From Bacillus sp. BGMRC 2118 (GTDB lineage Bacteria > Bacillota > Bacilli > Bacillales > SA4), in NCBI GenBank assembly GCA_008364785.1, contig VTTJ01000003.1:1-64000 (forward strand): DNA of 64,000 nt, read 5' to 3'. Shown here piece after piece: positions 53,965-64,000 of this stretch; the first letter of the stretch is position 1, and each line of letters begins with the position of its first letter. Under the pieces are notes generated by a model that was not told where the DNA came from, did no database searches, and saw nothing but the letters and a program-made list of their open reading frames with translations. A program made the translations under genes and the position numbers.

Positions 53965-56900
53965 TTATTGAATCGATTGTAGTGATCTCTTAATCGTTGT
54001 CGCTTGTTCTGATAATACATTTGAGTAGGAATTTGCTTGTTTCATATCGTGTACAATTTTACGTGATCCTTCTTTAGACTGTTGAATGCCAGCTAATAAA
54101 TCGTTTGTATCAGATAGTTGAGTATCAGACAATGCTGTAATCCCCGAAACAACCTTTGTAGTGTCTTTAATTGTGCTTAAGACCCTGTCACTGTTGCGAT
54201 CTAATGATTTTGTTTCGCTATTAATCACGTGAATGTCTTGCTTTGTTTTCTCAATGCTACCTTTAATTTCTTCAATGTTAGTTGCTTGCTCTTTTGTTGT
54301 GTCTGCAATTTCTACTGTTTGTTTTGTAATGTTTTGTACTAGGCTGACAATACCTGATGTTTCTTTCCCTTGTGCTCTCATTGCAACGGTTACTTGTTGT
54401 AATTGCTCACGAGATTGTGCTACTCCTTGTACAATTTCCTTCACATTTTCTACTTGCTCTACTGTGAACGATGTTACTTGTTCTGCTAGATTTGTAATGT
54501 GCTCAGTTGCTTTGACAACATCTTGAGCTTGCTTTGCTTGTTCCACTGTCGCACTTGCCATCTGGCGAACTTGTTCTCTCACACTCACTACACTCTTAAT
54601 GATTTCTTCTACGCCACTTGCTAACTCACGAGCTGTATACGTTACTTGCTCAGACTGGTTCGTTACATTTTCAACCGCGATGACAATTTGTTGTGCAGAG
54701 GCCGCTTGTTGCACTGTTGCTGTAGAAACTTGTGTGATTTGATCTTTGGCGTTTCTTACACCTGCCATAATTTCATCAACTGCAATGGCTTGTTCCTTCA
54801 CTGCATCTGTTACTTGCTCTGCCTGCTGAGTTACCGTAGCAACAGAACCGATAATGGATGTAGCCTGTTTTTCTTGTTCCACCATTGCCGTAGAAATTTG
54901 TCGTACTTGTTCCCTTGAATTAATGACAGATTTCATCACTTCTTCAGCACCAATTGTTAGTTCTTTTGTTGCTTGAGTCACTTGTTCAATTTGTGCAGTC
55001 ATACTTGCTACAGCTTCTACAATACTAGTAGATTGCTTTGCCTGTTCTACTGTTGATGTTGAAACTTGTGCTACTTGTTCTCTTGCATTGCTTACACCAG
55101 AGATTACTTCTTCCGCAGCTAATGCCTGTTCCTTCACTGCAGTTGCCACTTGTTCTGCCTGTAATGTTACGTTTTGTACAGAAGCAACAATACTTTCAGA
55201 TTGCTTCGCCTGCTCAGTTGTCGCTGTTGTAATTTGTAGTACTTGTTCTCTTGCATTTACAACTCCACGAATAACTTCTTCTACTCCAGATGTTAATTCT
55301 CTTGAAGCTACAGTTACTTGCTCTGCTTGGTTTGTCACATTTCCGATTGCCTCAACTATTCCCTTTGCCTGAGATGCCTGTTCCACTGTCGCTAATGACA
55401 CTTGACGAACCTGTTCTCTTGCATTTGTAATACCTGCCATAATTTCTTGTACACCAATTGTTTGTTCCTTTGTTGCAGCTGTAACAAGCTCAGCTTGTTC
55501 TGTTACACTTCCAACTGCTTCCACTATCGATTGCGCTTGAGTTGCCTGTGCATTTGTTGCCGTTGTAATTTGAGAAATTTCAGTTGAGATTTGGTCAACC
55601 CCGACAACAATCTTCTCAATTGCAACATTTGCATCTTCCGCTAATCGGTTTCCTACTTCTACTTTTTCTGTTCCAATTTCGATTGCTTTAATTGCGTCAG
55701 ATGTTTCACCTTGTATTCCTTTAATGAGTGTTGCAATTTCTTTTGTTGCTGTTGCTGTTCTTTCTGCCAGTTTTCTTACCTCATCAGCTACTACACTAAA
55801 TCCTTTTCCATGCTCCCCAGCACGTGCTGCTTCAATTGCTGCGTTTAGAGCTAAGAGGTTCGTTTGTTCTGCAATGTCATCAATGACCTCAATGATGCTG
55901 CCGATTTCATTTGAGCTTCTTCCTAGGTTCACCATTACACCAGAAGCCTGCTTTACAACTTCACCGATTTCAAACATACCTGTTATTGATTGAACAATTG
56001 CTTGTTTCCCCGCATTTGCATCTTTTTGAACAGTTGTCGCTAAGGCATTTACATTTTCTGCATTGTTTGCCACCTGCTCGATTGATGCTGCCATTTCTTG
56101 TATAGATGAAGACGTTTCTACTGCAGAAGACGACAAGCTTGTTGCATTCGATGCCACACCTTGAACAGAATTTGCCATTTGCTCAATGGCTGCTGAAATT
56201 TGCTCAACCGAACTTGCTGTACTTTGTGAATTTCCAGCTACTTGTTCAACAGATGCTGCCATTTCCTCGATTGCTGCTGCTGATTCTTGTGCAGATGCTG
56301 TTAAGCTTTCTGCATTTCTAGCTACTCCTTTAATTTGACTACCCATTTCTTCAATGGCTGCTGATACTTCTTCTACTGAACGCGAAGTGCTCACAGCATT
56401 ACCCGCTACTTGTTGAATAGACGCGGCAAGCTCTTGAATGGAATCAGATGTTTCTTTTGCTGAGCTTGTTAAGCTTTCACTATTTCCAGCTACTCCTTTT
56501 ATAGATACAGCCATTTCCTCGATAGAAGCAGAGATTTGCTCAACGGAACTTGCTGTACTTTGAGAGTTTCCTGCCACCTGTTGAATAGAAGCTGCCATTT
56601 CTTCGATTGCAGCAGAAGTATCTTTTGCTGATGCAGTTAGACTTTCTGCATTTCCTGATACTCCTTTTATTTGACTGGCCATTTCTTCAATTGCAGCTGA
56701 TACTTCTTCGACTGATCCTGAAGTACTCACTGCATTTCCTGCTACTTGTCCAATGGATGCGGCTAATTCTTGAACTTGGTGAGAAGATGATACTGCTGCT
56801 TCTGTTAATTGTTCTGCATTTCCCGCCACACCTTTCACAGATTGACTCATTTGCTCAATTGAGCTAGAAATTTGCTCAACAGAGCTTGCTGTACTTTGTG

Positions 56901-57708
56901 CATTTCCTGCTACTTGCTCAACAGATGCAGCCATTTCTTGGATCGCAGCTGACGTTTCTTCAGCAGATGAAGCTAAGCTTTCAGAATTTCCGGATACATT
57001 TTTGATTTGAGCACCCATTTCTTCGATTGCTGCAGATACTTCTTCAATTGATTTTGAGACACTGTCCGCATTTCCCGCTACTTGTCCAATTGATGCAGCC
57101 ATTTCTTGAATTGTTGCTAACGTTGTCTTAGATGAATCGGTTAAAGAGATAGCGATTTCTGCAACCTTACCAATTGATTTATCCATTTGTTCAATCGATT
57201 TTGAGATTTCTGCTACAGACATTGTTGTGTTTTCTGTATTTCCACCAACTTGTTCAATGGATGCGGCCATTTCTTGAAGGCTGCTCTGAACATCGATTGT
57301 AGAGGTTTTTAAACTTTCTGCATTTTGGACGATTCCTCTAATTTGCTTGCTCATCAGTTCAATGGCAACCGTAATCTTATCAACAGAGCGAGATGTTTCA
57401 TCTGAAGTTGAATAAATCAGTTTACTAGAGTCCGCAATCGTTGTAATGACACCATTTGCACCATTTAAGCTATTGTCTAATTGGTTTGTATTCTTTAATA
57501 TCTCTTGTACAGCTTGGTTTAGTTTTGATAGTTTTTGCTGTGTACCATCTAATGAACCAGATTGTTCCTCCATATTGTGAGTAAACTGTTCCATCGCTTT
57601 TTGCATGTGCTTTAAGCTATCAATCATATCCTCATTTGATTCTGTAATTCTCTTATAGTCATTATTTGTTTTTAACCAATTTAGCGCTAATTTTTTCGTT
57701 ACACTCAT
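53965..57708 (-). CDS. Giant soluble methyl-accepting chemotaxis protein with 56-residue repeats
   Basis: A 1247-residue receptor with no signal peptide, membrane segment, HAMP or recognisable sensor domain. The signalling tip ([18 protein letters not shown], then [18 protein letters not shown]) is at residues 614-649, almost exactly central. The N-terminal arm has the motif (Q/E)E(M/L)AAS at residues 145, 201, 257, 313, 369, 425, 481 and 537: exactly 56 residues apart. The C-terminal arm has (R/K)(E/D)Q(V/L/I) at 764, 820, 876, 932, 988, 1044 and 1100: also exactly 56. Both are eight heptads, so the arms can pair as one long antiparallel coiled coil. The strict methylation consensus (such as [10 protein letters not shown]) fits at four N-arm repeats. 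ATG follows AGGAGGATCTATC, which overlaps the cheA stop. Confidence 0.95.
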   Translation of the reverse strand: MSVTKKLALNWLKTNNDYKRITESNEDMIDSLKHMQKAMEQFTHNMEEQSGSLDGTQQKLSKLNQAVQEILKNTNQLDNSLNGANGVITTIADSSKLIYSTSDETSRSVDKITVAIELMSKQIRGIVQNAESLKTSTIDVQSSLQEMAASIEQVGGNTENTTMSVAEISKSIEQMDKSIGKVAEIAISLTDSSKTTLATIQEMAASIGQVAGNADSVSKSIEEVSAAIEEMGAQIKNVSGNSESLASSAEETSAAIQEMAASVEQVAGNAQSTASSVEQISSSIEQMSQSVKGVAGNAEQLTEAAVSSSHQVQELAASIGQVAGNAVSTSGSVEEVSAAIEEMASQIKGVSGNAESLTASAKDTSAAIEEMAASIQQVAGNSQSTASSVEQISASIEEMAVSIKGVAGNSESLTSSAKETSDSIQELAASIQQVAGNAVSTSRSVEEVSAAIEEMGSQIKGVARNAESLTASAQESAAAIEEMAASVEQVAGNSQSTASSVEQISAAIEQMANSVQGVASNATSLSSSAVETSSSIQEMAASIEQVANNAENVNALATTVQKDANAGKQAIVQSITGMFEIGEVVKQASGVMVNLGRSSNEIGSIIEVIDDIAEQTNLLALNAAIEAARAGEHGKGFSVVADEVRKLAERTATATKEIATLIKGIQGETSDAIKAIEIGTEKVEVGNRLAEDANVAIEKIVVGVDQISTEISQITTATNAQATQAQSIVEAVGSVTEQAELVTAATKEQTIGVQEIMAGITNAREQVRQVSLATVEQASQAKGIVEAIGNVTNQAEQVTVASRELTSGVEEVIRGVVNAREQVLQITTATTEQAKQSESIVASVQNVTLQAEQVATAVKEQALAAEEVISGVSNAREQVAQVSTSTVEQAKQSTSIVEAVASMTAQIEQVTQATKELTIGAEEVMKSVINSREQVRQISTAMVEQEKQATSIIGSVATVTQQAEQVTDAVKEQAIAVDEIMAGVRNAKDQITQVSTATVQQAASAQQIVIAVENVTNQSEQVTYTARELASGVEEIIKSVVSVREQVRQMASATVEQAKQAQDVVKATEHITNLAEQVTSFTVEQVENVKEIVQGVAQSREQLQQVTVAMRAQGKETSGIVSLVQNITKQTVEIADTTKEQATNIEEIKGSIEKTKQDIHVINSETKSLDRNSDRVLSTIKDTTKVVSGITALSDTQLSDTNDLLAGIQQSKEGSRKIVHDMKQANSYSNVLSEQATTIKRSLQSIQ

Positions 57709-57719
57709 GATAGATCCTC

Positions 57720-59720
57720 CTAGTTTGTTACTTCATGTAGAAGTGGTTTTTGGTTTTGAATCGCTTTGGATAAGCTAGTTACGTCAACAATTAACGCTAC
57801 ACTGCCGTCTCCTAAAATCGTGGCTCCTGACACGCCTTCCATTTTTCCTATATATGAACCTAGTGATTTCACGACAATATCTTGATTCCCTAACAACTCA
57901 TCCACAACAAGTCCAATTTTCTTCTCTGCAATACCAACAATAATGATTGATAAATTTTTCTTTTTCGTTTCTACTCTTGGTACTTGCAAGAAGTCGTGCA
58001 GCCATAATAACGGTACAACCTGGTCTCTAATCTTTATCACTTCTTGCTGATGGATTGTTTGAATCTCATTTGCTGACACTCTCACAATCTCAACAATACT
58101 TGTCATCGGCAGGGCATAAATTCGCTGATTTAGTTTAACGAGAAGTCCTGTTAAGATTGCTAGTGTTAACGGCAGTTTCACGATAAACTTTGTTCCTTTT
58201 CCTTGCGTCGTTTCGATATCGATAATTCCGTTTAACTTCTCAATATGACTTCGAACAATATCCATTCCAACACCACGCCCGGATACATCACTGATTTGAG
58301 CTGATGTTGAAAAGCCCGGATGGAAAATCAACTGATTAATTTGCTGCTGCGTGAGTGCTTGTGCATCATCTTCTTTAATTAAGCCTTTTTTCAATGCTGA
58401 TTGTGTTATTTTTTCCGGGTCAATACCTGCCCCGTCATCTTCAATCGAGATAATGACATGATTTTCTTCATGAGAAGCCGTTAAGCGAATGGTACCTGTT
58501 TTCGTTTTTCCATTTGCTTCTCTTTTCTCTGGTGTTTCTAAGCCATGGTCTATCGCATTACGAAGTAAGTGGATAATTGGATCTCCAATTTCTTCAATAA
58601 CGTTTCGGTCCAGCTCTGTTTTGTGTCCCTCCATGATAAAGTTCACTTCTTTATCTAATGATTTGCTTAAGTCTCTCATCATGCGAGGAAAACGATTGAA
58701 CAGCTTCTCAATTGGAATCATTCGTGTCTTCATCACTGTTTCCTGAAGCTCAGAGATCACTCTAGAGAAATGAGCTGATATTTGATCAAGTTCTACAACT
58801 GTTTCATCTGTGTGATAACGCTGACCTAGTATCGTCCCCACCTGATTAATTCTTGTCTGATCAATGACAAGCTCTCCTACTAGATTCATTAATTTCTCAA
58901 GACGATCTACATCTACACGAATGGATTGAGGTGCCTTTTGAGCAGTTATTTCATTTACTTGTCCTTTTGGCTGCTCAGGTTGTTCCGGTTTTTCTTCTTC
59001 TTTCTGTTTTATTGGGCAAATCGTAAAGTCTTCTATTTCAGCTAATGTGTTGCATTTTTCTTCAATCGCTGCGAGATTCTCTTCTGATTGAATCAAAAAT
59101 TCAATGGTAGAAAATGCAGAATCCTCGACTCCCTCTTGTTCTAGTGAAGGTGTAATTGACATAATCGTTCCAAAGTTTTCTAGTAAACTCTTAATCACGA
59201 ATCCTCTTACTAGCTTGAACGCGCAAGATTCTTGGATGACAAAGGTACATTGATAATCATTGCCCTCCTTTGGTAGCTCCTGCTTCTGATCATCTTCTTT
59301 CTTTGCCTGCATGGAGCTCGTTTCACTCTTCGGCTTGTCCAGCAGATTACGTAGTCCTATAATCAGATCTTCACGTACTGTTGCCTCTTGCCCACTGGCA
59401 TATTCTTCTTTAATCACTTTTAAATGATCTAGAGCATCGAATAATAATGAAATCATTTCACCTGTCACACATAGTGTGTTGTTACGAATTTGGTCCAGCA
59501 CGTCTTCCATACCATGGGTGAGATTTTTCATTTCATCAAATCCCATCGCCGAGGAGGATCCCTTTAACGTATGTGCCACTCGAAAAATTCGCTGGATAAT
59601 TTCTGCTGATTCACCCTTTTGCTCCAGTTCCAAAATACATTCATCAAACAACTGAAGCTGTTCTTCAACCTCCTCCAAAAAGGCGGTTAAAAATTCCTCT
59701 TTATTGATCTCATAGGACAT
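57720..59720 (-). CDS. cheA: Chemotaxis histidine kinase CheA
   Basis: A 666-residue class II histidine kinase with all five CheA domains: Hpt/P1 with phospho-acceptor His50 in [13 protein letters not shown]; a P2-like regulator-binding domain (about 155-240); P3 dimerisation (about 265-340); P4 ATPase with N box [10 protein letters not shown] (384-393), G1 EDDGAGI (427-433) and G2 GRGVGMD (481-487); and a CheW-like P5 (about 515-660). The P2 domain means it can still dock a CheY or CheB, yet only CheB is encoded nearby. It follows cheW by 14 bases and precedes the receptor by 11 bases. Confidence 0.96.
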   Translation of the reverse strand: MSYEINKEEFLTAFLEEVEEQLQLFDECILELEQKGESAEIIQRIFRVAHTLKGSSSAMGFDEMKNLTHGMEDVLDQIRNNTLCVTGEMISLLFDALDHLKVIKEEYASGQEATVREDLIIGLRNLLDKPKSETSSMQAKKEDDQKQELPKEGNDYQCTFVIQESCAFKLVRGFVIKSLLENFGTIMSITPSLEQEGVEDSAFSTIEFLIQSEENLAAIEEKCNTLAEIEDFTICPIKQKEEEKPEQPEQPKGQVNEITAQKAPQSIRVDVDRLEKLMNLVGELVIDQTRINQVGTILGQRYHTDETVVELDQISAHFSRVISELQETVMKTRMIPIEKLFNRFPRMMRDLSKSLDKEVNFIMEGHKTELDRNVIEEIGDPIIHLLRNAIDHGLETPEKREANGKTKTGTIRLTASHEENHVIISIEDDGAGIDPEKITQSALKKGLIKEDDAQALTQQQINQLIFHPGFSTSAQISDVSGRGVGMDIVRSHIEKLNGIIDIETTQGKGTKFIVKLPLTLAILTGLLVKLNQRIYALPMTSIVEIVRVSANEIQTIHQQEVIKIRDQVVPLLWLHDFLQVPRVETKKKNLSIIIVGIAEKKIGLVVDELLGNQDIVVKSLGSYIGKMEGVSGATILGDGSVALIVDVTSLSKAIQNQKPLLHEVTN

Positions 59721-59734
59721 CTCATCACTTCCTA

Positions 59735-60157
59735 CTAATTAAAAATACTTGCAATACGCAATATGCTTACAAGCTCACCGTCTGTTTCTCCTATGCCTTC
59801 GAAAAAATGCTCTTCCGATTCGTTTACCATCTCCGGTGGAGGCTGGATTTCAGTAAACTGTGTCACCTTGCTAACAGAATCAACTACCATTCCTACCATG
59901 TCGTCTTTATAATTTAAGACCATAATTCTCGTTGATTTAGTAGGAGGAATTTCCTCTAATCCAAATCGTTTACGAAGACTAATGATCGGAACAATTCTTC
60001 CTCTTAAATTAATGACTCCCTTTACACTTGGATCTTGATGGTGCATTTCTGTTATTTTCTGAAGCCTAATCACTTCATGAATATCGTATATTTTCAGAGC
60101 AAACAACTCTTTCCCAAGCTCTAATACAACATATTGTTCTAGCTGAACCTTGTTCAT
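59735..60157 (-). CDS. cheW: Chemotaxis coupling protein CheW
   Basis: A 140-residue adaptor that links receptors to CheA. The two SH3-like subdomains are visible (QYVVLELGKELFALKIYDIHEVIR and the VVDSVSKVTQF segment), with the conserved VKGVINLRGRIVPIISLRKRFGL at about residues 45-67. The start has AAAGGGTGATGAA upstream. It is the first gene of the cheW-cheA-receptor operon, which is preceded by a sigma-D-like promoter and TAGGAGT half-sites. Confidence 0.95.
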   Translation of the reverse strand: MNKVQLEQYVVLELGKELFALKIYDIHEVIRLQKITEMHHQDPSVKGVINLRGRIVPIISLRKRFGLEEIPPTKSTRIMVLNYKDDMVGMVVDSVSKVTQFTEIQPPPEMVNESEEHFFEGIGETDGELVSILRIASIFN

Positions 60158-60225
60158 TTCATCACCCTTTTTTTATTTTGTATTTGGGTATCTGTTATTA
60201 TTTTCGGTCAAAAACGGTCAACTAT

Positions 60226-60252
60226 ATATCACCGTTGGCTCCTATCTTTTTA
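60226..60252 (-). promoter_or_regulatory. Candidate sigma-D (motility) promoter of cheW
   Basis: On the minus strand TAAA (60252-60249) and GGTGATAT (60233-60226) are separated by 15 bases; the Bacillus sigma-D consensus is TAAA-N15-GCCGATAT, so 10 of 12 positions agree. It lies about 70 bases before the cheW start. Confidence 0.6.
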
Positions 60253-60269
60253 CCCAAAAAAGTCGAAAG

Positions 60270-60299
60270 TAGGAGTTAACTCCTAGACTTATACTCCTA
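60270..60299. promoter_or_regulatory. Candidate operator: palindromic TAGGAGT half-sites
   Basis: TAGGAGTTAACTCCTA (60270-60285) is a perfect 16-bp palindrome, and another ACTCCTA half-site follows at 60293-60299. A weaker one (GCTCCTA, 60238-60244) lies in the spacer of the sigma-D-like promoter. The LuxR-type regulator encoded directly upstream is the obvious candidate to bind (inference). Confidence 0.5.
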
Positions 60300-60302
60300 G
60301 GA

Positions 60303-60359
60303 AAAGAAAATTCGGTGCCAGAAAATTCGGTGCCAGGCACTTCCCGAATTTTGTCGAAT
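60303..60359. repeat. GTGCC/GGCAC hairpin repeat, copy 4, with internal duplication
   Basis: GAAAATTCGGTGCCA occurs twice in tandem (15-base unit), then GGCACTTCCCGAATTTTG and TCGAA. It lies just beyond the terminator of the LuxR-type gene, in the same orientation as the other copies. Confidence 0.78.
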
Positions 60360-60386
60360 AAAAAACCCTCACGTTTTGTGAGGGTT
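60358..60386 (-). terminator. Terminator after the LuxR-type gene
   Basis: The perfect stem AACCCTCAC/GTGAGGGTT with a 5-base loop is followed on the minus strand by TTTTTATTCG; it overlaps the stop codon. Confidence 0.9.
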
Positions 60387-60870
60387 AATTGGCCACTGCT
60401 TGATTCTCCATTTTTAATTTATATATGATTGTAATTAATTGTAGTCGATCGGTTACGTTTAATTTACGGAAGATATTTGTAATATGATTTTTCAATGTAT
60501 TTTGGGTGATAAATAACTTTTCAGCAATTTCTGTATTTTGGAGACCTCCCGCAATGAGGATAGCTACTTCCTTTTCCCTTGATGTGAGGTCTCTCATTTC
60601 TCTGATTACATCTTCACAGTTAAAATGAAACGACTGGTTTTCTACTGGTTCTAAACGACTATCCACTTGTTCTAGCTTATAATACGGAATCCTTGTAGAT
60701 CCTGTTTCCGATAAGTTGCCAAATGACACCATCTCTGTTAAAGCAGGCAATACATCATCAACTGTCCGACCAATTTTGATTGATATGCCTTCTAATGTTT
60801 CAAATGAAAATGGATTATTGGAAAAATAGTGTAAAATCTCGTCTCTGATAGTTCTACCGCTACTCTGCAC
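60385..60870 (-). CDS. LuxR-type transcription regulator without receiver domain
   Basis: A 161-residue regulator. The C-terminal LuxR/GerE helix-turn-helix (about 92-150) is clear: LTSREKEVAILIAGGLQNTE, then IAEKLFITQNTLKNHITNIF and RKLNVTDRLQL. The N-terminal part (about 5-70, DEILHYFSNNPFSFETLEGI, then IGRTVDDVLPALTEMVSFGN) looks like a winged-helix segment rather than a receiver, so there is no visible phosphorylation site. The start is GTG, with GGAGGAG seven bases upstream. It lies between a KaiC-like ATPase and cheW and may control the che operon through the TAGGAGT sites (inference). Confidence 0.88.
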   Translation of the reverse strand: MQSSGRTIRDEILHYFSNNPFSFETLEGISIKIGRTVDDVLPALTEMVSFGNLSETGSTRIPYYKLEQVDSRLEPVENQSFHFNCEDVIREMRDLTSREKEVAILIAGGLQNTEIAEKLFITQNTLKNHITNIFRKLNVTDRLQLITIIYKLKMENQAVAN

Positions 60871-61108
60871 CGATAATCTCCTCCTTCTCTTGTTGTTTCC
60901 CGACTAAATAATGTTCCTAAGATATAGTACCATCCAAGGTATTCTAAGTAGAAGAAGAAGTATTAGGTTATAGAAGTGAATGTTGGAAATTCACTTAAAC
61001 AATTATTATACAGACATTATTCAATATTTATATGAACAATTTTCCTTTAACTAGCTGAGCTTACTTGTTACCAGGAAATCAAATGACATGAATACAAAAA
61101 TACCTCAG

Positions 61109-62506
61109 TTATAACAGCTCAATATATGGAGTTGTTTCTATAGGTCTTACAATCATCTTCCCAGATGTACGTCCTGCTGGTGATTTTAGAATTTGTAAAT
61201 ATTGATAATGATCGGAATGAATTCGAATGATTCCATTTGATGTCTTTTCAACCATTGATTTAATTTCTGTAGAAATTTGGTCTTCATTGTAGGTAGTGAA
61301 GGTTGTGATACCTAATGTCCTTTTAAGTGCGACAAATTCAGGATAGTATTGCCTAAAGAACGCTTCACCTCTACTCGTAATAATCGTACTCAAGTCATAA
61401 TAGTAGCACCATTTTTCACCGTTTTTCACTGCCTCTACAGGAGAGACTTTCTTCAGTAAAAAGGGAATGACCTCTTCATTTGGTAGAGAATGTACAACAA
61501 CATCCTTATATGGCTCCGAAACTGGTCTATTATAGGGATCTACTATCGAGAGTCTTCCATCCTGCGCTAATTGTTTCAAGGATACCCCTTGCCTTTCAAA
61601 AATTCGATCTAGATCTTCGACTAATAAACTTTCACTTAAAATGGTGACAAAGTTTTCACCAGCTCGAATTCTGCTCGCAATGAGCACAGATAAAAAGGGG
61701 CGGAAGTGTGATCTACTGTCCACCGGGATTGCCCATTTTGTACCAGGAGCAATTCCACCACCAATAGCATCATCCAGCTTGGGTAATCCTGTCGTCTTGT
61801 AATCGCCTTTTATAAATTCACCAGGATTCCTACCCGACGGCACAACAAAAACCCCATAATTTTTTTTGAATTTATAAAGGTGTTTTCCTTCTAAAAAATT
61901 AACACCTCTTAACTTTTGAACTTCCAGCTTACGATTTCTCTCTCCACTTTCAGTTGTCTCAGTTGTTAAATCGATAACACCATCTTTTACAAAATGCTCA
62001 TATCTCGTATTTTCATTTGTTCTCTCACTAATCAAGATGGATGTAATATGATGTTTCTTCAAGATGTTTGTTGCTACATGTAACAGTTTTCTCATATGTG
62101 CTGAATTCTTTTCCGCCTTCAGCAAGGTAATACTATCAATCAGTATTCGCTTACAGTCAATTTCTTTAATCATCGATTCCAACAAACCTTGGATACTCAT
62201 TAAGTCTTCTAATACGTAATCAGGACTCATCCCGACAATTCGAAGTTTTCCACTTTTCTCATGACTGTCTAAGTCCCAATTATAATTATTCATGTTTCGT
62301 TTAATTTGAGCTGGTGCCTCTTCAAATGATATGTAAATTCCACTATGATTATATTTCTGTATTCCTTCAATTAAGAATTGCAAACCAAGTGTTGTCTTAC
62401 CCGAGCCTGGGTCACCTTCTAATAATATTGATGAGCCAACTGGAATTCCCTGGAATAGTATGTCATCTAGTTCCTGAATCCCGGTTTTTATGTACTGATT
62501 TTCCAA
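61109..62506 (-). CDS. KaiC/RadA-like ATPase with degenerate second domain
   Basis: A 465-residue RecA-superfamily protein of the KaiC (GvpD/RAD55) type. Domain 1 has GIQELDDILFQGIPVGSSIL, Walker A EGDPGSGKTT (about residues 30-39), the Glu pair in YISFEEAPAQIK, Walker B KRILIDSI and KLEVQKLRGVNF. Domain 2 (from about 238) starts like KaiC (TTGLPKLDDAIGGGIAPGT), but the P-loop is replaced by KWAIPVDSRSHFRPF, so it should not bind ATP normally. The KaiC Ser/Thr phosphorylation pair is not evident. I chose TTG 62506, seven bases after AGGAGG; the frame is open to a GTG at 62539 that precedes the ribosome site. It stands directly upstream of the LuxR-type gene. Confidence 0.85.
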   Translation of the reverse strand: MENQYIKTGIQELDDILFQGIPVGSSILLEGDPGSGKTTLGLQFLIEGIQKYNHSGIYISFEEAPAQIKRNMNNYNWDLDSHEKSGKLRIVGMSPDYVLEDLMSIQGLLESMIKEIDCKRILIDSITLLKAEKNSAHMRKLLHVATNILKKHHITSILISERTNENTRYEHFVKDGVIDLTTETTESGERNRKLEVQKLRGVNFLEGKHLYKFKKNYGVFVVPSGRNPGEFIKGDYKTTGLPKLDDAIGGGIAPGTKWAIPVDSRSHFRPFLSVLIASRIRAGENFVTILSESLLVEDLDRIFERQGVSLKQLAQDGRLSIVDPYNRPVSEPYKDVVVHSLPNEEVIPFLLKKVSPVEAVKNGEKWCYYYDLSTIITSRGEAFFRQYYPEFVALKRTLGITTFTTYNEDQISTEIKSMVEKTSNGIIRIHSDHYQYLQILKSPAGRTSGKMIVRPIETTPYIELL

Positions 62507-62572
62507 GCCCTTCCCTCCTATTAAAAGTTGAAGTAACACTTATTATTCCCAACATTTGATAACGTTACACAA

Positions 62573-62600
62573 GGAAAAAGGAGAGCTACCAGGCTCTCCT

Positions 62601-62603
<3 letters not shown>
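62573..62603 (-). terminator. Terminator after glpK
   Basis: The stem AAAGGAGAGC/GCTCTCCTTT with a 6-base loop is followed on the minus strand by TTCC; it overlaps the glpK stop codon. Confidence 0.85.

Positions 62604-64000
<1,397 letters not shown>

Noticed and set aside
54233..56867. Many plus-strand open frames opposite the giant receptor gene
   Set aside because: They are shadows of a repetitive coding region: Leu/Phe/Cys-rich translations with no ribosome sites, and the minus-strand frame is a coherent receptor.
60303..60386. Attenuator upstream of cheW
   Set aside because: The hairpin at 60358-60386 overlaps the stop of the LuxR-type gene, and the cheW promoter candidate lies downstream of it, so it is an ordinary gene-end terminator.

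Overview
The window reads as a chromosomal segment of an AT-rich, low-GC Gram-positive rod of the Bacillaceae (Bacillus sensu lato). The gene order rnr-est-secG, eno-gpmI-tpiA-pgk-gapA-cggR, sigL-yvfG, clpP-crh-whiA-yvcK-rapZ-yvcI-trxB, hisZGDBHAF-IE, yvoF-ppaX-yvoD-lgt-hprK, yvlDCB, uvrA-uvrB is the backbone known from Bacillus subtilis and relatives. Proteins with Bacillus-specific features (Crh with Gln15, short HisG plus HisZ, CggR, bifunctional HprK) agree. Most genes are on the minus strand. No rRNA, CRISPR array, prophage or intact transposase was seen.

Layout. 0-4 kb: RNase R, a carboxylesterase, SecG and an orphan secreted protein. 4.6-12 kb: the lower glycolysis operon with its repressor CggR and a CggR operator. 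12-16 kb: a glutaredoxin-like gene, sigma-54, and small plus-strand genes ending in an amidase and a tRNA-Arg(CCG). 16-25 kb: an amino acid:cation symporter, clpP (with CtsR, sigma-A and sigma-B sites) and the crh-whiA-yvcK-rapZ-yvcI set, trxB and a TPR protein. 26-33 kb: the complete eight-gene histidine operon. 33-40 kb: yvoF, ppaX, yvoD, lgt, hprK, a lipoprotein and the yvl envelope-stress-like genes. 40-46 kb: uvrA and uvrB. 46-50 kb: a DD-carboxypeptidase and a two-gene efflux operon with an attenuator-like leader. 50-62.5 kb: a chemosensory island. 62.6-64 kb: 5'-truncated glpK.

The most unusual part is the chemosensory island (about 50-62.5 kb). In transcription order it holds a KaiC/RadA-like ATPase with a degenerate second domain, a LuxR-type regulator, cheW, cheA, a 1247-residue methyl-accepting protein without membrane segments, cheR, cheB and a GAF-GGDEF-EAL gene broken by an in-frame TGA. 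No cheY, cheC or cheD lies in the window. The receptor has its signalling tip almost exactly at its middle and both arms are built from gap-free 56-residue (eight-heptad) repeats, which predicts a very long symmetrical cytoplasmic coiled-coil hairpin. A sigma-D-like promoter and palindromic TAGGAGT half-sites precede cheW.

The spacers carry four kinds of repeat: a MITE-like family of about 140-195 bp (seven copies, one with a perfect 8-bp target duplication whose end supplies the last codons of gpmI); a second GC-rich MITE-like family (two copies, one with a perfect 8-bp duplication); a GTGCC/GGCAC hairpin repeat beside gene 3' ends; and three degenerate arrays with a 20-21 bp period.
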